Virus record (IMG/VR): IMGVR_UViG_3300007234_000025
Span: 1 to 40,630 of that record
DNA from: a virus
Length of the DNA stretch: 40,630 nucleotides
Reading direction: 5' to 3' (one strand)
A program made the translations under genes and the position numbers. Below the pieces are notes generated by a model, which saw only the letters and a list, made by a program, of their open reading frames with translations, did no database searches and had not been told where the DNA came from. This document shows, piece after piece, positions 1 to 7,904 of the stretch. Positions within the stretch are counted from its first letter, which is position 1; the number at the start of each line of letters is the position of its first letter.

Positions 1-1
1 T

Positions 2-127
2 AAAGAAGATTTTGACGGAGAGGTAAACTTCGAAAGCGTGGATACTATTGTGACCTCACAGTTAGAACAGGTTGAGTCTGAGTTTTATGATCCGAAGGTT
101 TTATTGGATTTGTATAGGAACCTTTAA
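2..127 (+). CDS. C-terminal end of a gene cut by the window edge, possibly recombination endonuclease gp47
   Basis: An open frame runs from the window edge and stops with TAA at 125-127. About 41 residues are visible, ending in the short motif LLDLYRNL. The stop overlaps the next ATG by one base (TAATG), which suggests translational coupling. In T4 the SbcD-like subunit gp47 lies upstream of gp46, and gp46 follows here after one inserted gene, so gp47 is a reasonable guess from position. No catalytic motif is in the visible part, so the identity is inference only. Confidence 0.45.
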   Translation, partial: KEDFDGEVNFESVDTIVTSQLEQVESEFYDPKVLLDLYRNL

Positions 128-1293
128 TGACATATAACGTTTTTAGCCAGACCGACACCCTCAAGCATGTCATGCTTGGTACTTGGTTTACCCCTGATTT
201 TTTTGATAGTATTAAAGAAGATGCTATACGTGAACCTCTGAAACGGATAAGTCACGAAATACAAGAAGATTTAGAAAATTTTGTCGATATTCTTAAAGAA
301 CACAGTATCAAGGTCATGCGTCCGAACCAACCGCAAGGAGTTTTTGATTTAGATAATATGATAAGTCCACCGATTTGCCCAAGAGATACGCATCACGTTT
401 TTGGTAATACTTGCTACAACGTTGGTTATAGAAAGTATGAAAAGGATGTAACTGATGTATTACTTGAGTACGATAACAACTACAAAGACATTTATAAAAT
501 AATCGAAAACCACCATCGTATATCTATGAAAGAGAATAAACATAATTTTCATGAGAATATATGGTTCAGTAAAGAGAAATACGATGTATTAAAAGGTACA
601 GATTGGCCTGATTTTCAAGACTACATTCGCGGTACATATACAGTCCCGAATGACATCCAAGAAGAAATAGACAGTTTTTATTATACATTGAGATATCGTG
701 ATGGCTGTAACTCTGTTGAAGGACCAAACATTATTATCACTAATACATCTGTCATCGTCGATCACAATGAATATACAGACTTCACAACACTTCTACAAAA
801 CAAAATTCATATGGATGGGAAGGAATGGATACATATTAATACAAAGGCTGGTCACACAGATGGTTGCTTTGTATTTTTGAATCCGTCAACCATAGTAGGT
901 ATCCCAAACCTTATTGACTACAAAGGAATATTCGGTGTTGATAATGTAGTCGGCGTTCCGTGGAAGAACTATCAATCTCAATTGGAAGATTTTAAAAAAA
1001 TAAAACAGAAAAATGACGGTAAATGGTGGGTTAAAGGTGAAGAAAGTAACAATCGCTTCATCAACTTTGTAAACAATTATCTATCAAGCTGGACAGGTTA
1101 TGCAGAAGAAACAGTCTTTGATGTTAACCTTCTCTGTCTTGACCACAAGCATGTTTTTGTTAACAGCAACAACAAAGACTTCCATAATATGATTAAATCC
1201 GTAGGGGTGGAACCTATTCATGTACCGTGGAGACATAGATTCTTTGTTGATGGCGGATTGCATTGCATCACGCTTGATATTGAAAGATACTAA
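127..1293 (+). CDS. Amidinotransferase, arginine:glycine amidinotransferase (AGAT/StrB1) superfamily
   Basis: The 388-residue protein has the layout of amidinotransferases that move an amidino group from arginine to an amine acceptor. Visible landmarks are PPICPRD (residues 81-87), the catalytic His/Asp region AGHTDG (241-246, His243) and the C-terminal nucleophile motif GGLHCIT with Cys380, which corresponds to the GGGxHCxT motif around the active Cys of human AGAT. The segment before it (DHKHVFVNSNN, then VPWRHRFF) also fits the family. Length is close to the family norm, so it looks complete. It starts inside the stop of the previous gene and lies 46 bases before gp46, so it is cotranscribed with replication/recombination genes. 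The acceptor substrate is unknown; glycine, another small amine or a modified nucleotide are all possible. It is best regarded as an auxiliary metabolic gene. Confidence 0.85.
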   Translation: MTYNVFSQTDTLKHVMLGTWFTPDFFDSIKEDAIREPLKRISHEIQEDLENFVDILKEHSIKVMRPNQPQGVFDLDNMISPPICPRDTHHVFGNTCYNVGYRKYEKDVTDVLLEYDNNYKDIYKIIENHHRISMKENKHNFHENIWFSKEKYDVLKGTDWPDFQDYIRGTYTVPNDIQEEIDSFYYTLRYRDGCNSVEGPNIIITNTSVIVDHNEYTDFTTLLQNKIHMDGKEWIHINTKAGHTDGCFVFLNPSTIVGIPNLIDYKGIFGVDNVVGVPWKNYQSQLEDFKKIKQKNDGKWWVKGEESNNRFINFVNNYLSSWTGYAEETVFDVNLLCLDHKHVFVNSNNKDFHNMIKSVGVEPIHVPWRHRFFVDGGLHCITLDIERY

Positions 1294-1339
1294 AAACACT
1301 ACCCAATGTGAAACAAAATCTAAAAAGGAATAGAAAATA

Positions 1340-3136
1340 ATGACTTTCAGTATACGCGCATTGACAGTTAAAAACTTTATGAGCGTGGGTAACCAAACCC
1401 AAGCTGTAGATTTCAACCGCGATGATCTCACACTCGTACTTGGTAAAAACTTAGATCAAGGCGGTGATGATGCTGGCGCACGTAACGGAACTGGTAAGAC
1501 AACAATCATCAACGCATTGTCATATGTGTTGTATGGGAACGCATTGACTAAAATCAAAGTCAATAACCTCATCAATAAAACCAATGGTAAGAATATGGTA
1601 TGTACCGTTGAGTTTGAGAAGGACGGACTTACATATCGTATTGAACGTGGTCGTAAACCAAACTTCCTTCGTTTCTTTATCGAAGACCAAGAGCAGATGA
1701 TGGATGACGAAGCGCAAGGTGATAGTCGCAAAACACAGGAAGAGATTGAACGCCTATTAGCAATGACGCACGATATGTTCAAACACATTCTTGCGCTGAA
1801 CACTTATACTCAACCTTTTCTCAGTATGCCAGCGGCACCGCAACGGAATGTCATTGAACAGTTACTTGGTATCACCTTACTCAGTGAGAAGGCAGATAAC
1901 CTAAAGAAAGTGTTGAATGGTGACAAACCAAACGACATTCCAGGTACAAAAGACCTTATTCGTGATGAGGAAGTTCGTATTGCTACTATCAAACAGTCCA
2001 ATGAAAAGATTGGCGATACCATCAAGAATCTTGAACTACGACAAAAAGCTTGGAAAAAATCTCATAAGGAAAAGTTGGATAAACTTGCGGAACAGTTGGA
2101 AGAACTTAGCCATCTGGATATCCAAGCAGAACTAGATGCTCATGCCGAACTAAAGGAGTGGACAGAACGGAAAGCTTTAGCGGATGCTTTGGCGAAAGAA
2201 CTGTCATCAGCAGAGACAACCTTGAAACGGGCAGATAAACATCTGGATAAAGCTAAGAATAACTACGACACAGCCAAGGATATGAAATGTCCTACCTGTG
2301 AACAGGAACTACACGACGATAAACACGAACATCTTATTGACGAGGCAAGGCGTGAATGGGATAGTGCGGAAGAAGAATATCGTGAAGCGAAGGAGTTAGT
2401 TGATGATATCTCTTCACAACTGGCTACCGACCAACATATTGGACCTAAACCAGAAACATTCTATGAAGAACTACACGAGGCACATAATCATAGTTCTACA
2501 TTAAACTATCTTACTACCCAGATTGAAGAAACACAGAAAGAAACTGACCCGTATAGCGAACAGATTAATCAGTTGAAAAATGAAGCTTTGACTGATATTA
2601 GCTATGATACGCTAAATGATTTATCAAAACTAAAAGACCACCAAGAATTCTTATTGAAGCTATTGACTAACAAGGATAGCTATATCCGTAAGAAAATTAT
2701 TGACCAGAACCTATCGTTCTTAAATAATCGTCTTGGGTATTATCTAGACAAGATTGGATTACCACATACTGTGGAGTTCCAGAACGATTTAAGTGTTGAG
2801 ATTACAGAATATGGTCGTGATCTTGACTTTGATAACCTATCCCGTGGAGAACGGAACCGTCTAATCCTAAGTCTATCTTGGGCATTTCGTGATGTATGGG
2901 AAAATCTATATCACCCAGTTAATCTATTGTTTATTGACGAGTTGATTGATAGTGGTATGGATACCAGTGGTGTTGATAGCAGTATCGGTATCTTGAAGAA
3001 GATTTCTCGTGATCGTAAGAAATCAGTGTGGCTTGTTAGTCATAAAGATGACCTCGCATCACGTGTAAATAACGTTCTAACCGTAACGAAAGAAAACGGT
3101 TATACTAGTTACGCGACAGATGTGGAGATATTGTGA
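1340..3136 (+). CDS. 46: Recombination endonuclease subunit gp46 (SbcC/Rad50-like ATPase)
   Basis: This is a 598-residue SMC-like ATPase that should pair with gp47 to process DNA ends in phage recombination-dependent replication and host DNA breakdown. The Walker A motif is ARNGTGKTT (about residues 47-55). The middle is coiled coil with a zinc-hook CPTC at 317-320. The ABC signature LSRGE is at 500-504 and Walker B LLFIDE at 529-534. T4 gp46 is about 560 residues, so the length fits. An AAGGAA ribosome site precedes the ATG. The stop overlaps the GTG start of the next gene (GTGA), which indicates coupling to the radical SAM gene. Confidence 0.95.
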   Translation: MTFSIRALTVKNFMSVGNQTQAVDFNRDDLTLVLGKNLDQGGDDAGARNGTGKTTIINALSYVLYGNALTKIKVNNLINKTNGKNMVCTVEFEKDGLTYRIERGRKPNFLRFFIEDQEQMMDDEAQGDSRKTQEEIERLLAMTHDMFKHILALNTYTQPFLSMPAAPQRNVIEQLLGITLLSEKADNLKKVLNGDKPNDIPGTKDLIRDEEVRIATIKQSNEKIGDTIKNLELRQKAWKKSHKEKLDKLAEQLEELSHLDIQAELDAHAELKEWTERKALADALAKELSSAETTLKRADKHLDKAKNNYDTAKDMKCPTCEQELHDDKHEHLIDEARREWDSAEEEYREAKELVDDISSQLATDQHIGPKPETFYEELHEAHNHSSTLNYLTTQIEETQKETDPYSEQINQLKNEALTDISYDTLNDLSKLKDHQEFLLKLLTNKDSYIRKKIIDQNLSFLNNRLGYYLDKIGLPHTVEFQNDLSVEITEYGRDLDFDNLSRGERNRLILSLSWAFRDVWENLYHPVNLLFIDELIDSGMDTSGVDSSIGILKKISRDRKKSVWLVSHKDDLASRVNNVLTVTKENGYTSYATDVEIL

Positions 3137-4128
3137 GTTTAGCAAGATGGCATTATCATATTGAATCAAGCTCGCGATGCACACTAAAGTGTTTGCGTTG
3201 TGCCAGAACGGAAGTCCCAGAGACGCTTCTGAATACTCAGTTGCGTCTTGACTTCTTTCAGCGAAACTTCACAAAGGAAGTAATGCAAGAGGTCAAGAAG
3301 ATTACATTCTGCGGCGACGATGGTGATCCAATTTATACGACTGATCTTATACAAATCATAAAGCACTTAAAGACTATGAACAAAGATATACAGATAGTTA
3401 TTGTCACCAATGGTAGTTACAAGGATGCTATGTGGTGGCGCAAGCTTGGTATGCTTATGGGCGAACAAGATGTTATCCACTTTAGCCTTGATGGATGGGA
3501 TCAGAAAAGTAATGAACAATACCGTGTCGGATCAGATTGGGAATCCATCTGCGTTGGCATTGATGCTATGATAAAATCCAAAGCCTATGTTGTGTGGGAC
3601 GCCATAGCTTTCAAGTTTAACGAGAATATGATCCATATTATGAAAGAAATGGCAAAGAACAAAGGCTTCGATAAGTTTCAGCTTACACTCAGCACAAAGT
3701 TCGGTAGCTTCTATCCAAGATACGGAGAGAATGACCCACTTGAGCCAAGCTCCAAGTTAGTAAGCACAACAAACAGATTTCAACGCCAAGTCACTTATTT
3801 TACCAATCGGGATGATTACGGCAAAAGGGACACGACAAAATATTATATGAACACCCCGGTCGAGAATGGCGTTAAACCATTATGTAGAATAGGATCAAAG
3901 GGATTGTTTATAAACAGTCGTGGTGAATTTTATCCTTGTTGTTGGGTTGCAAATCGTTACGCACATAATGATGATTGGCAAGGTAAGTTCAGTCTTTATG
4001 AAAGATCATTACCAGATATTCTACAAGATGACTTCTGGGATAATGAGTTCAAAACTTTCAAGTGGTATGAATGCCAGACTAAATGTAAGTCTAGTGAAGT
4101 AACACTTGAAACAGCAAGTGAATGGTGA
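3133..4128 (+). CDS. Radical SAM protein with C-terminal SPASM-like cysteine cluster
   Basis: The 331-residue protein has a CxxxCxxC radical SAM cluster motif at Cys16, Cys20 and Cys23, right at the N-terminus as in short peptide-modifying radical SAM enzymes. The C-terminal third holds Cys251, the pair Cys269-Cys270 in YPCCW, and Cys314/Cys318 in ECQTKC. This resembles a SPASM/twitch auxiliary iron-sulfur domain. SPASM enzymes usually modify peptides or proteins, or act as dehydrogenases. It starts at a GTG that overlaps the gp46 stop and ends overlapping the next gene (TGATG). Radical SAM genes of this shape occur in marine T4-like phages without a known role. The substrate is not evident. 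Confidence 0.82.
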   Translation: MSLARWHYHIESSSRCTLKCLRCARTEVPETLLNTQLRLDFFQRNFTKEVMQEVKKITFCGDDGDPIYTTDLIQIIKHLKTMNKDIQIVIVTNGSYKDAMWWRKLGMLMGEQDVIHFSLDGWDQKSNEQYRVGSDWESICVGIDAMIKSKAYVVWDAIAFKFNENMIHIMKEMAKNKGFDKFQLTLSTKFGSFYPRYGENDPLEPSSKLVSTTNRFQRQVTYFTNRDDYGKRDTTKYYMNTPVENGVKPLCRIGSKGLFINSRGEFYPCCWVANRYAHNDDWQGKFSLYERSLPDILQDDFWDNEFKTFKWYECQTKCKSSEVTLETASEW

Positions 4129-4541
4129 TGAGTTTGTTTAGTGTGCAAGGACAGTTCAATATGATTAGGTTTGAAATTGACGATGTTGTTGTCAAGCCTA
4201 AAAAGATGAAGGACTGTTATTATATCAAACTTGATAGGACATGCAGAATTCGTGTATTTTTTGAACCTTGGAAAATAAAACCAGTGGTTAGAATGGATCA
4301 TATTATGCTTGACTATTACCTTGCTGACATACAACAGTTTGATCATATGATAAGTATGGACTACTATCATGAAAAGTTTTGGGAATTATATAAGTCAATG
4401 GTAGAGCAATCCAAGATGGAACATTTCGGGTTGACAGATACATCAGGCGATGAATATGACTTTTACATTGGAAGACTAGAACACAAGGAATTAGTAAACG
4501 AACTAAATGAAACTACTTTTGGTAAATCTGCCAAGGCTTGA
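4128..4541 (+). CDS. Unknown protein between two radical SAM genes
   Basis: The protein (about 137 residues) is not recognised. It is rich in aromatic and acidic residues and has no membrane segment, no signal peptide and only one or two Cys. The start is uncertain: ATG at 4122 is possible, but ATG at 4128 overlaps the preceding TGA by one base and is the more natural coupled start. A third ATG at 4161 begins MIRFEIDD. The last 35 bases overlap the following radical SAM gene. Its position sandwiched between two radical SAM enzymes suggests a partner or substrate protein, but nothing in the sequence proves this. Confidence 0.65.
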   Translation: MSLFSVQGQFNMIRFEIDDVVVKPKKMKDCYYIKLDRTCRIRVFFEPWKIKPVVRMDHIMLDYYLADIQQFDHMISMDYYHEKFWELYKSMVEQSKMEHFGLTDTSGDEYDFYIGRLEHKELVNELNETTFGKSAKA

Positions 4542-5817
4542 CCTTGTAGCACCGTCAGCAGCATTAGGTATTTTAAACGGAATCGCAAAGGATTGTGGTT
4601 GCGATACAACTATTGTTGACTTTGTTCATATATGCAAGACTAATATGACCGACGATGAATATGCAAAACTCAACGATTGGTGTATGAATATCATCAATGA
4701 TTTACCCAAAGACATCGAGAATAAGCTTATATCTTTATGGTGCGATAATGTGTACAATGTAGCAACTGACTACGACTACCTTTGTGTGAGCATTTTTAGT
4801 TATTGGAGTTTAAATCCAGCTAAGACTTTATTATCCATAAAATCACCTATTCCAGTTATCGCTGGTGGAAATGGATGTAATAACGCTAAAGATTGGATCG
4901 GCGAATATGCAAATCACGTTTGTTATGGTGATGCTGAAAATTTTATGCGGAAACTTCTAGTTGGGAAAGAATATGGTGAAAATCTAGATGACTTCCCTTT
5001 CCCATCGTATGAGGGTTTTGATTTATCCAAGTATACCTCAGATAAAGTTTATATGACGGGTTCACGTGGATGTGTTCGCCGTTGTACTTTTTGCGATATT
5101 CAGAATATTTGGCCGCAGTTTAGGTATAGGTCTGGTAAGAATATTGTAGAAGAAATGAAACATCATATTAATACAATAGGTATATCATACTTCGACTTTA
5201 CAGATAGTCTCATTAACGGGTCCGTTAGCAACTTCTACAATATGAATGTTGCTATATCAGAAAGTAACCTTAACGTCAAATATGCAGGACAGGCTATTTG
5301 TCGTCCTCGTAACCAAATGCCATCACACCATTACGAAGCAATGTATTATGCTGGATGTGACCAACTAACTATTGGTATAGAAAGTTTTAGCGAAGACGTA
5401 AGAAATCACATGCGTAAAAAGTTTAGTAATGCCGATATAGATTATCATATTCAACAATCTGGATTTTACGGTATCAAGAACATCTGGCTTATGATTACAG
5501 GTTACCCGACAGAAACACTTTACGATCATCAGCAAAACTTAGGTGGATTAGAACGATATAAAGATTACGCACAATCGGTTATTGAATTAATGCGTTGGGG
5601 AACAACGATGCATATAAATATGGACACACCTATACATAGTATGCTACAATATACTAAACTTGACTCGTATGATTGGATATATAACAAGTTAGATTTAAAG
5701 GAACGAATAAGAAGAAGACTTGAGCTACACACAAAAACATACGAATGTGGATATGCTCAACCAAGAGTCCGTGAAGAATTAAATATTATAAAAGAAATAT
5801 CAAGGAGATTACAATGA
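4507..5817 (+). CDS. B12-binding-type radical SAM protein
   Basis: The 436-residue protein starts MKLLLVNLPRLD, the typical opening strand of B12-binding radical SAM proteins, and residues 1 to about 130 look like a Rossmann-type cobalamin-binding domain. The radical SAM cluster motif GCVRRCTFC has Cys189, Cys193 and Cys196. Further on, ITGYPTET and a preceding TIGIESFSE match the usual radical SAM barrel strands. No DxHxxG cobalamin-ligand motif was seen, so B12 may bind base-off/His-off or the domain may be degenerate. The family includes methyltransferases and C-C bond forming enzymes. It overlaps the upstream gene by 35 bases and the downstream small gene by ATGA, so it belongs to the same coupled operon. 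Substrate unknown. Confidence 0.82.
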   Translation: MKLLLVNLPRLDLVAPSAALGILNGIAKDCGCDTTIVDFVHICKTNMTDDEYAKLNDWCMNIINDLPKDIENKLISLWCDNVYNVATDYDYLCVSIFSYWSLNPAKTLLSIKSPIPVIAGGNGCNNAKDWIGEYANHVCYGDAENFMRKLLVGKEYGENLDDFPFPSYEGFDLSKYTSDKVYMTGSRGCVRRCTFCDIQNIWPQFRYRSGKNIVEEMKHHINTIGISYFDFTDSLINGSVSNFYNMNVAISESNLNVKYAGQAICRPRNQMPSHHYEAMYYAGCDQLTIGIESFSEDVRNHMRKKFSNADIDYHIQQSGFYGIKNIWLMITGYPTETLYDHQQNLGGLERYKDYAQSVIELMRWGTTMHINMDTPIHSMLQYTKLDSYDWIYNKLDLKERIRRRLELHTKTYECGYAQPRVREELNIIKEISRRLQ

Positions 5818-5990
5818 CTACACATGAACAAATTGTAGAACAATACGAAGCTTATCTTAAAGAAAGCGAAGCTTTTGAAACTAAGAGTGTGAAGGCTGCG
5901 GCAGCACGTGCCCGTAAAGCACTAGGTGAACTAGGTAAACTAGCCAAAACTCGTCGTGCGGAAATTCAAGAAAAGAAAAACTCTATGTAA
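5814..5990 (+). CDS. Small histone H1/Hc1-like basic protein
   Basis: This 58-residue gene is short. It begins at an ATG overlapping the previous TGA (ATGA), with AAGGAG seven bases upstream. The centre, AAAARARKALGELGKLAK, followed by a tail ending IQEKKNS, closely resembles the Hc1 histone-H1-like family known from Chlamydia and Bacteroidetes, which bind DNA through Ala/Lys/Arg-rich helices. The N-terminal 20 residues are acidic and probably helical. Likely roles are DNA binding or nucleoid compaction. The resemblance is from memory of the family, not a search. Its stop codon TAA forms the start of the late box of the next gene. Confidence 0.65.
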   Translation: MTTHEQIVEQYEAYLKESEAFETKSVKAAAARARKALGELGKLAKTRRAEIQEKKNSM

Positions 5991-5994
5991 ATAC
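5988..5994 (+). promoter_or_regulatory. Late-promoter-like box TAAATAC ending just before ATG
   Basis: TAAATAC overlaps the stop of the Hc1-like gene. The last A of TAAATA is at 5993 and the next ATG starts at 5999, six bases on. With T4 late-promoter geometry transcription would start at or beside the ATG, giving a leaderless message. No Shine-Dalgarno site is present between box and ATG. Confidence 0.5.
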
Positions 5995-5998
5995 CTGT

Positions 5999-6460
5999 AT
6001 GGATACAGGACATTGGGAATTTCCCCATGAGTTTGATCCTTCTGAATGGTTCGGTTTTATCTATCGTATAACCGAAAAGCATACTGGTAGACAGTATATT
6101 GGAAAGAAACAGTTTCAGTCTACTAGAAGGGTCAAGCTCAAATCAAGAAAGAATCGTAAAGTTGTGAGGAAAGAGTCGGATTGGAAAACCTATACCGGCT
6201 CTTCCACACATCTTAACGCTGCCATCGAACAGCATGGCAAAGAGAACTATGAGTTCCATATCGAGTCTCTACACGAGACAAAAGGTAGCTTATACTATGC
6301 AGAAGTAAAGATTCAAGTTGAAGAAAATGTTCTTCTTGAAGAATTAGAGAACGGAGAACGGAAATACTACAACGGAAATATTGCCGCTGTAAAATTTAGA
6401 CCTCCAAAAGAAACACTAAAAGAAACGGAGTTTAAGAGAAAAAATGTGGCCCCCCTATGA
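5999..6460 (+). CDS. GIY-YIG-like nuclease-fold protein of T4-like phages
   Basis: The protein has 153 residues. The N-terminal part shows the two strands of a GIY-YIG fold: GFIYR (19-23) and YIGKK (33-37). Further landmarks are a WKTYTGSS stretch, an NAAIEQHGKENYEF helix region and an acidic helix with YYAEVK. GIY-YIG enzymes cut DNA, and small single-domain forms are common in T4-like phages, where some act in mobility and others have unknown roles. No NUMOD DNA-binding repeats are present, unlike the two larger GIY-YIG genes in this window. There is no ribosome site, and the late box lies six bases before ATG. It overlaps the next gene by 17 bases. Confidence 0.7.
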   Translation: MDTGHWEFPHEFDPSEWFGFIYRITEKHTGRQYIGKKQFQSTRRVKLKSRKNRKVVRKESDWKTYTGSSTHLNAAIEQHGKENYEFHIESLHETKGSLYYAEVKIQVEENVLLEELENGERKYYNGNIAAVKFRPPKETLKETEFKRKNVAPL

Positions 6461-7025
6461 GATTATAGACGATTTTTTATCCGCTGAACATTTGTCTCTT
6501 GCGGAAAACATGGATTTCGACACAGGACCATTAGATTGGGATGTGTACAATCATACCATAGATTTGGAATCAAATGTAGTATCTAATTTTTTACGAAGAA
6601 ATACCCAGTTCAAGCATGTTAAATCATATAATCCAGGGTATCATAACTTATCCGATGAAACCGTTATCAATATGCGGAATTTATATGAACCGAAGTTAAA
6701 GGAAGTTTTACAACGTTTGGCCCCAGAGAAGGTTGAACATCATACCCATACTACGTTCAATATCGTTAACGTTGGAAAAGATTATGTATTTCGTATTCAC
6801 TCAGACAAACCCGATAAACTACTAACAACGGTGATATACATTTCTGACTATAATGAAGGTACTTGGTTATACGATAGTGAGGATGGTGAAAACGCCAGAC
6901 AAGTAGATTGGTTAAAAAATCGTGCTTTTAGTTTTAGTAGAAATGAAAATGCGTGGCATAGTTATAAATCAGACGGCATCAAGACAAGACGTACATTAGT
7001 GATATCTTTAAGGTCTGATATGTGA
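6444..7025 (+). CDS. 2-oxoglutarate/Fe(II)-dependent oxygenase
   Basis: The 193-residue protein fits the compact 2OG-Fe(II) oxygenase family common in marine T4-like phages. The iron ligands appear as HSD (His119, Asp121) and His172 in AWHSY. The 2OG-binding Arg is one of the pair at 182-183 in TRRTLVISLR. The order of strands (LTTVIYISDY, then FSFSRNENAWH, then RRTLVISL) is that of a prolyl-hydroxylase-like double-stranded beta helix. Substrate is unknown; protein or nucleotide hydroxylation is possible. It is coupled to the upstream GIY-YIG-like gene by overlap and runs into the oppositely oriented methyltransferase with an 18-base convergent overlap. Confidence 0.85.
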   Translation: MWPPYEIIDDFLSAEHLSLAENMDFDTGPLDWDVYNHTIDLESNVVSNFLRRNTQFKHVKSYNPGYHNLSDETVINMRNLYEPKLKEVLQRLAPEKVEHHTHTTFNIVNVGKDYVFRIHSDKPDKLLTTVIYISDYNEGTWLYDSEDGENARQVDWLKNRAFSFSRNENAWHSYKSDGIKTRRTLVISLRSDM

Positions 7026-7736
7026 ACGTATGAATACGTGATTACCTACACCGACAAAATTTCCTTCTGAACGCACACACGATTCAACCATTTCAAAACC
7101 ATGATTTTCCATTATTCCGAATACGTTTCTATGCTTTTCTAGGTTCGTATTTATTTCCATAATAACAGACTTGGTTTTTGGATTTTGTAGAGTTTTTTCA
7201 GCACCAAGAATAACCTTATAGTCAAAGCCATCTACATCAATTTTTAAATGAATATCCTTCTCAACACTTCGGTTTTCCATAAACTGGTCAATAGTAATGG
7301 ACATACATCCTTGTTTGGCGGCAGATTTAGTTGGATTTAGGTTATAATCAAGTTCTTCTCCAAATGAATGACATGATGTACCGTCTTCAATGCCATTTAT
7401 ATATAGCTCATTAAAATCCATCTTATCACTTACAGCCAGACAATAAGCGGTTATTTGATCTTGTAACCCGTTCAAGATGATGTTTCTACATAATAAAGAG
7501 TAATTCCTATGTTCGGGTTCAAATGCGTAAACTCGTAACTTATGTTTGAAAGCGGCTGGCAGAGCATACATACCGACATTCCCACCGACATCTAATAAGA
7601 TATCTCCTTCGGATTGTGTATGCAGCCATCGCATCCCCAATTCATCTTTTATGTGTATTCTTTCTACACGTTTCACACATCTGCGATTCGGTGTCAGGTA
7701 TTTTATACCATTTAATTCTCTGATTTCGTCTGTCAT
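7008..7736 (-). CDS. FkbM-family SAM-dependent methyltransferase
   Basis: The protein has about 242 residues when started at the ATG at 7736. The frame is open further upstream to 7817, but that part is low-complexity and hydrophobic and lies in a promoter region, so it is rejected. The SAM-binding motif I is DVGGNVGMYA (49-58), motif II FEPEHRN follows at about 72-78, and the later LKIDVDGFDYKVILGAEKTL matches the typical FkbM 'KIDVEGxExxVLxGA' strand. FkbM enzymes O-methylate sugars or small molecules, and phage copies are often seen near glycan-related genes. A TATAAATA late box ends six bases before the ATG, with no ribosome site in between, so it is a predicted leaderless late gene. Confidence 0.85.
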   Translation of the reverse strand: MTDEIRELNGIKYLTPNRRCVKRVERIHIKDELGMRWLHTQSEGDILLDVGGNVGMYALPAAFKHKLRVYAFEPEHRNYSLLCRNIILNGLQDQITAYCLAVSDKMDFNELYINGIEDGTSCHSFGEELDYNLNPTKSAAKQGCMSITIDQFMENRSVEKDIHLKIDVDGFDYKVILGAEKTLQNPKTKSVIMEINTNLEKHRNVFGIMENHGFEMVESCVRSEGNFVGVGNHVFIRSHIRP

Positions 7737-7741
7737 GTTTT

Positions 7742-7749
7742 TATTTATA
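7742..7749 (-). promoter_or_regulatory. Perfect T4-type late promoter TATAAATA, leaderless geometry
   Basis: The reverse strand reads TATAAATA, the exact T4 late consensus. Its last A (plus-strand 7742) is six bases from the A of the methyltransferase ATG (7736). This is the clearest member of the leaderless class. Confidence 0.65.
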
Positions 7750-7756
7750 AAAAAAA

Positions 7757-7786
7757 TTGACTCTTGATTTATAAAGCATATATAAT
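7757..7786 (+). promoter_or_regulatory. Host-type promoter reading into the structured RNA region
   Basis: TTGACT (7757-7762), 18 bases, then TATAAT (7781-7786) on the plus strand. The predicted start is near 7793. It points away from the methyltransferase gene and towards the gene-free structured region, so it is the plausible promoter of the RNA described next. The 18-base spacing is one longer than ideal. Confidence 0.5.
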
Positions 7787-7904
7787 AGTATCTGTAAGGC
7801 ATAAAACTTAGGCACAATCAGGCATACCTCCGGGACATCCCATTTAGGCACAATAGGCACAAAATACCCACACAATATGTTTTAATTATGCGTCAGGACG
7901 GCTC

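Noticed and set aside
7737-7817. Upstream extension of the FkbM methyltransferase to 7817
   Set aside because: The extension covers a late box and a forward promoter and encodes a low-complexity hydrophobic stretch; the ATG at 7736 fits the family start.
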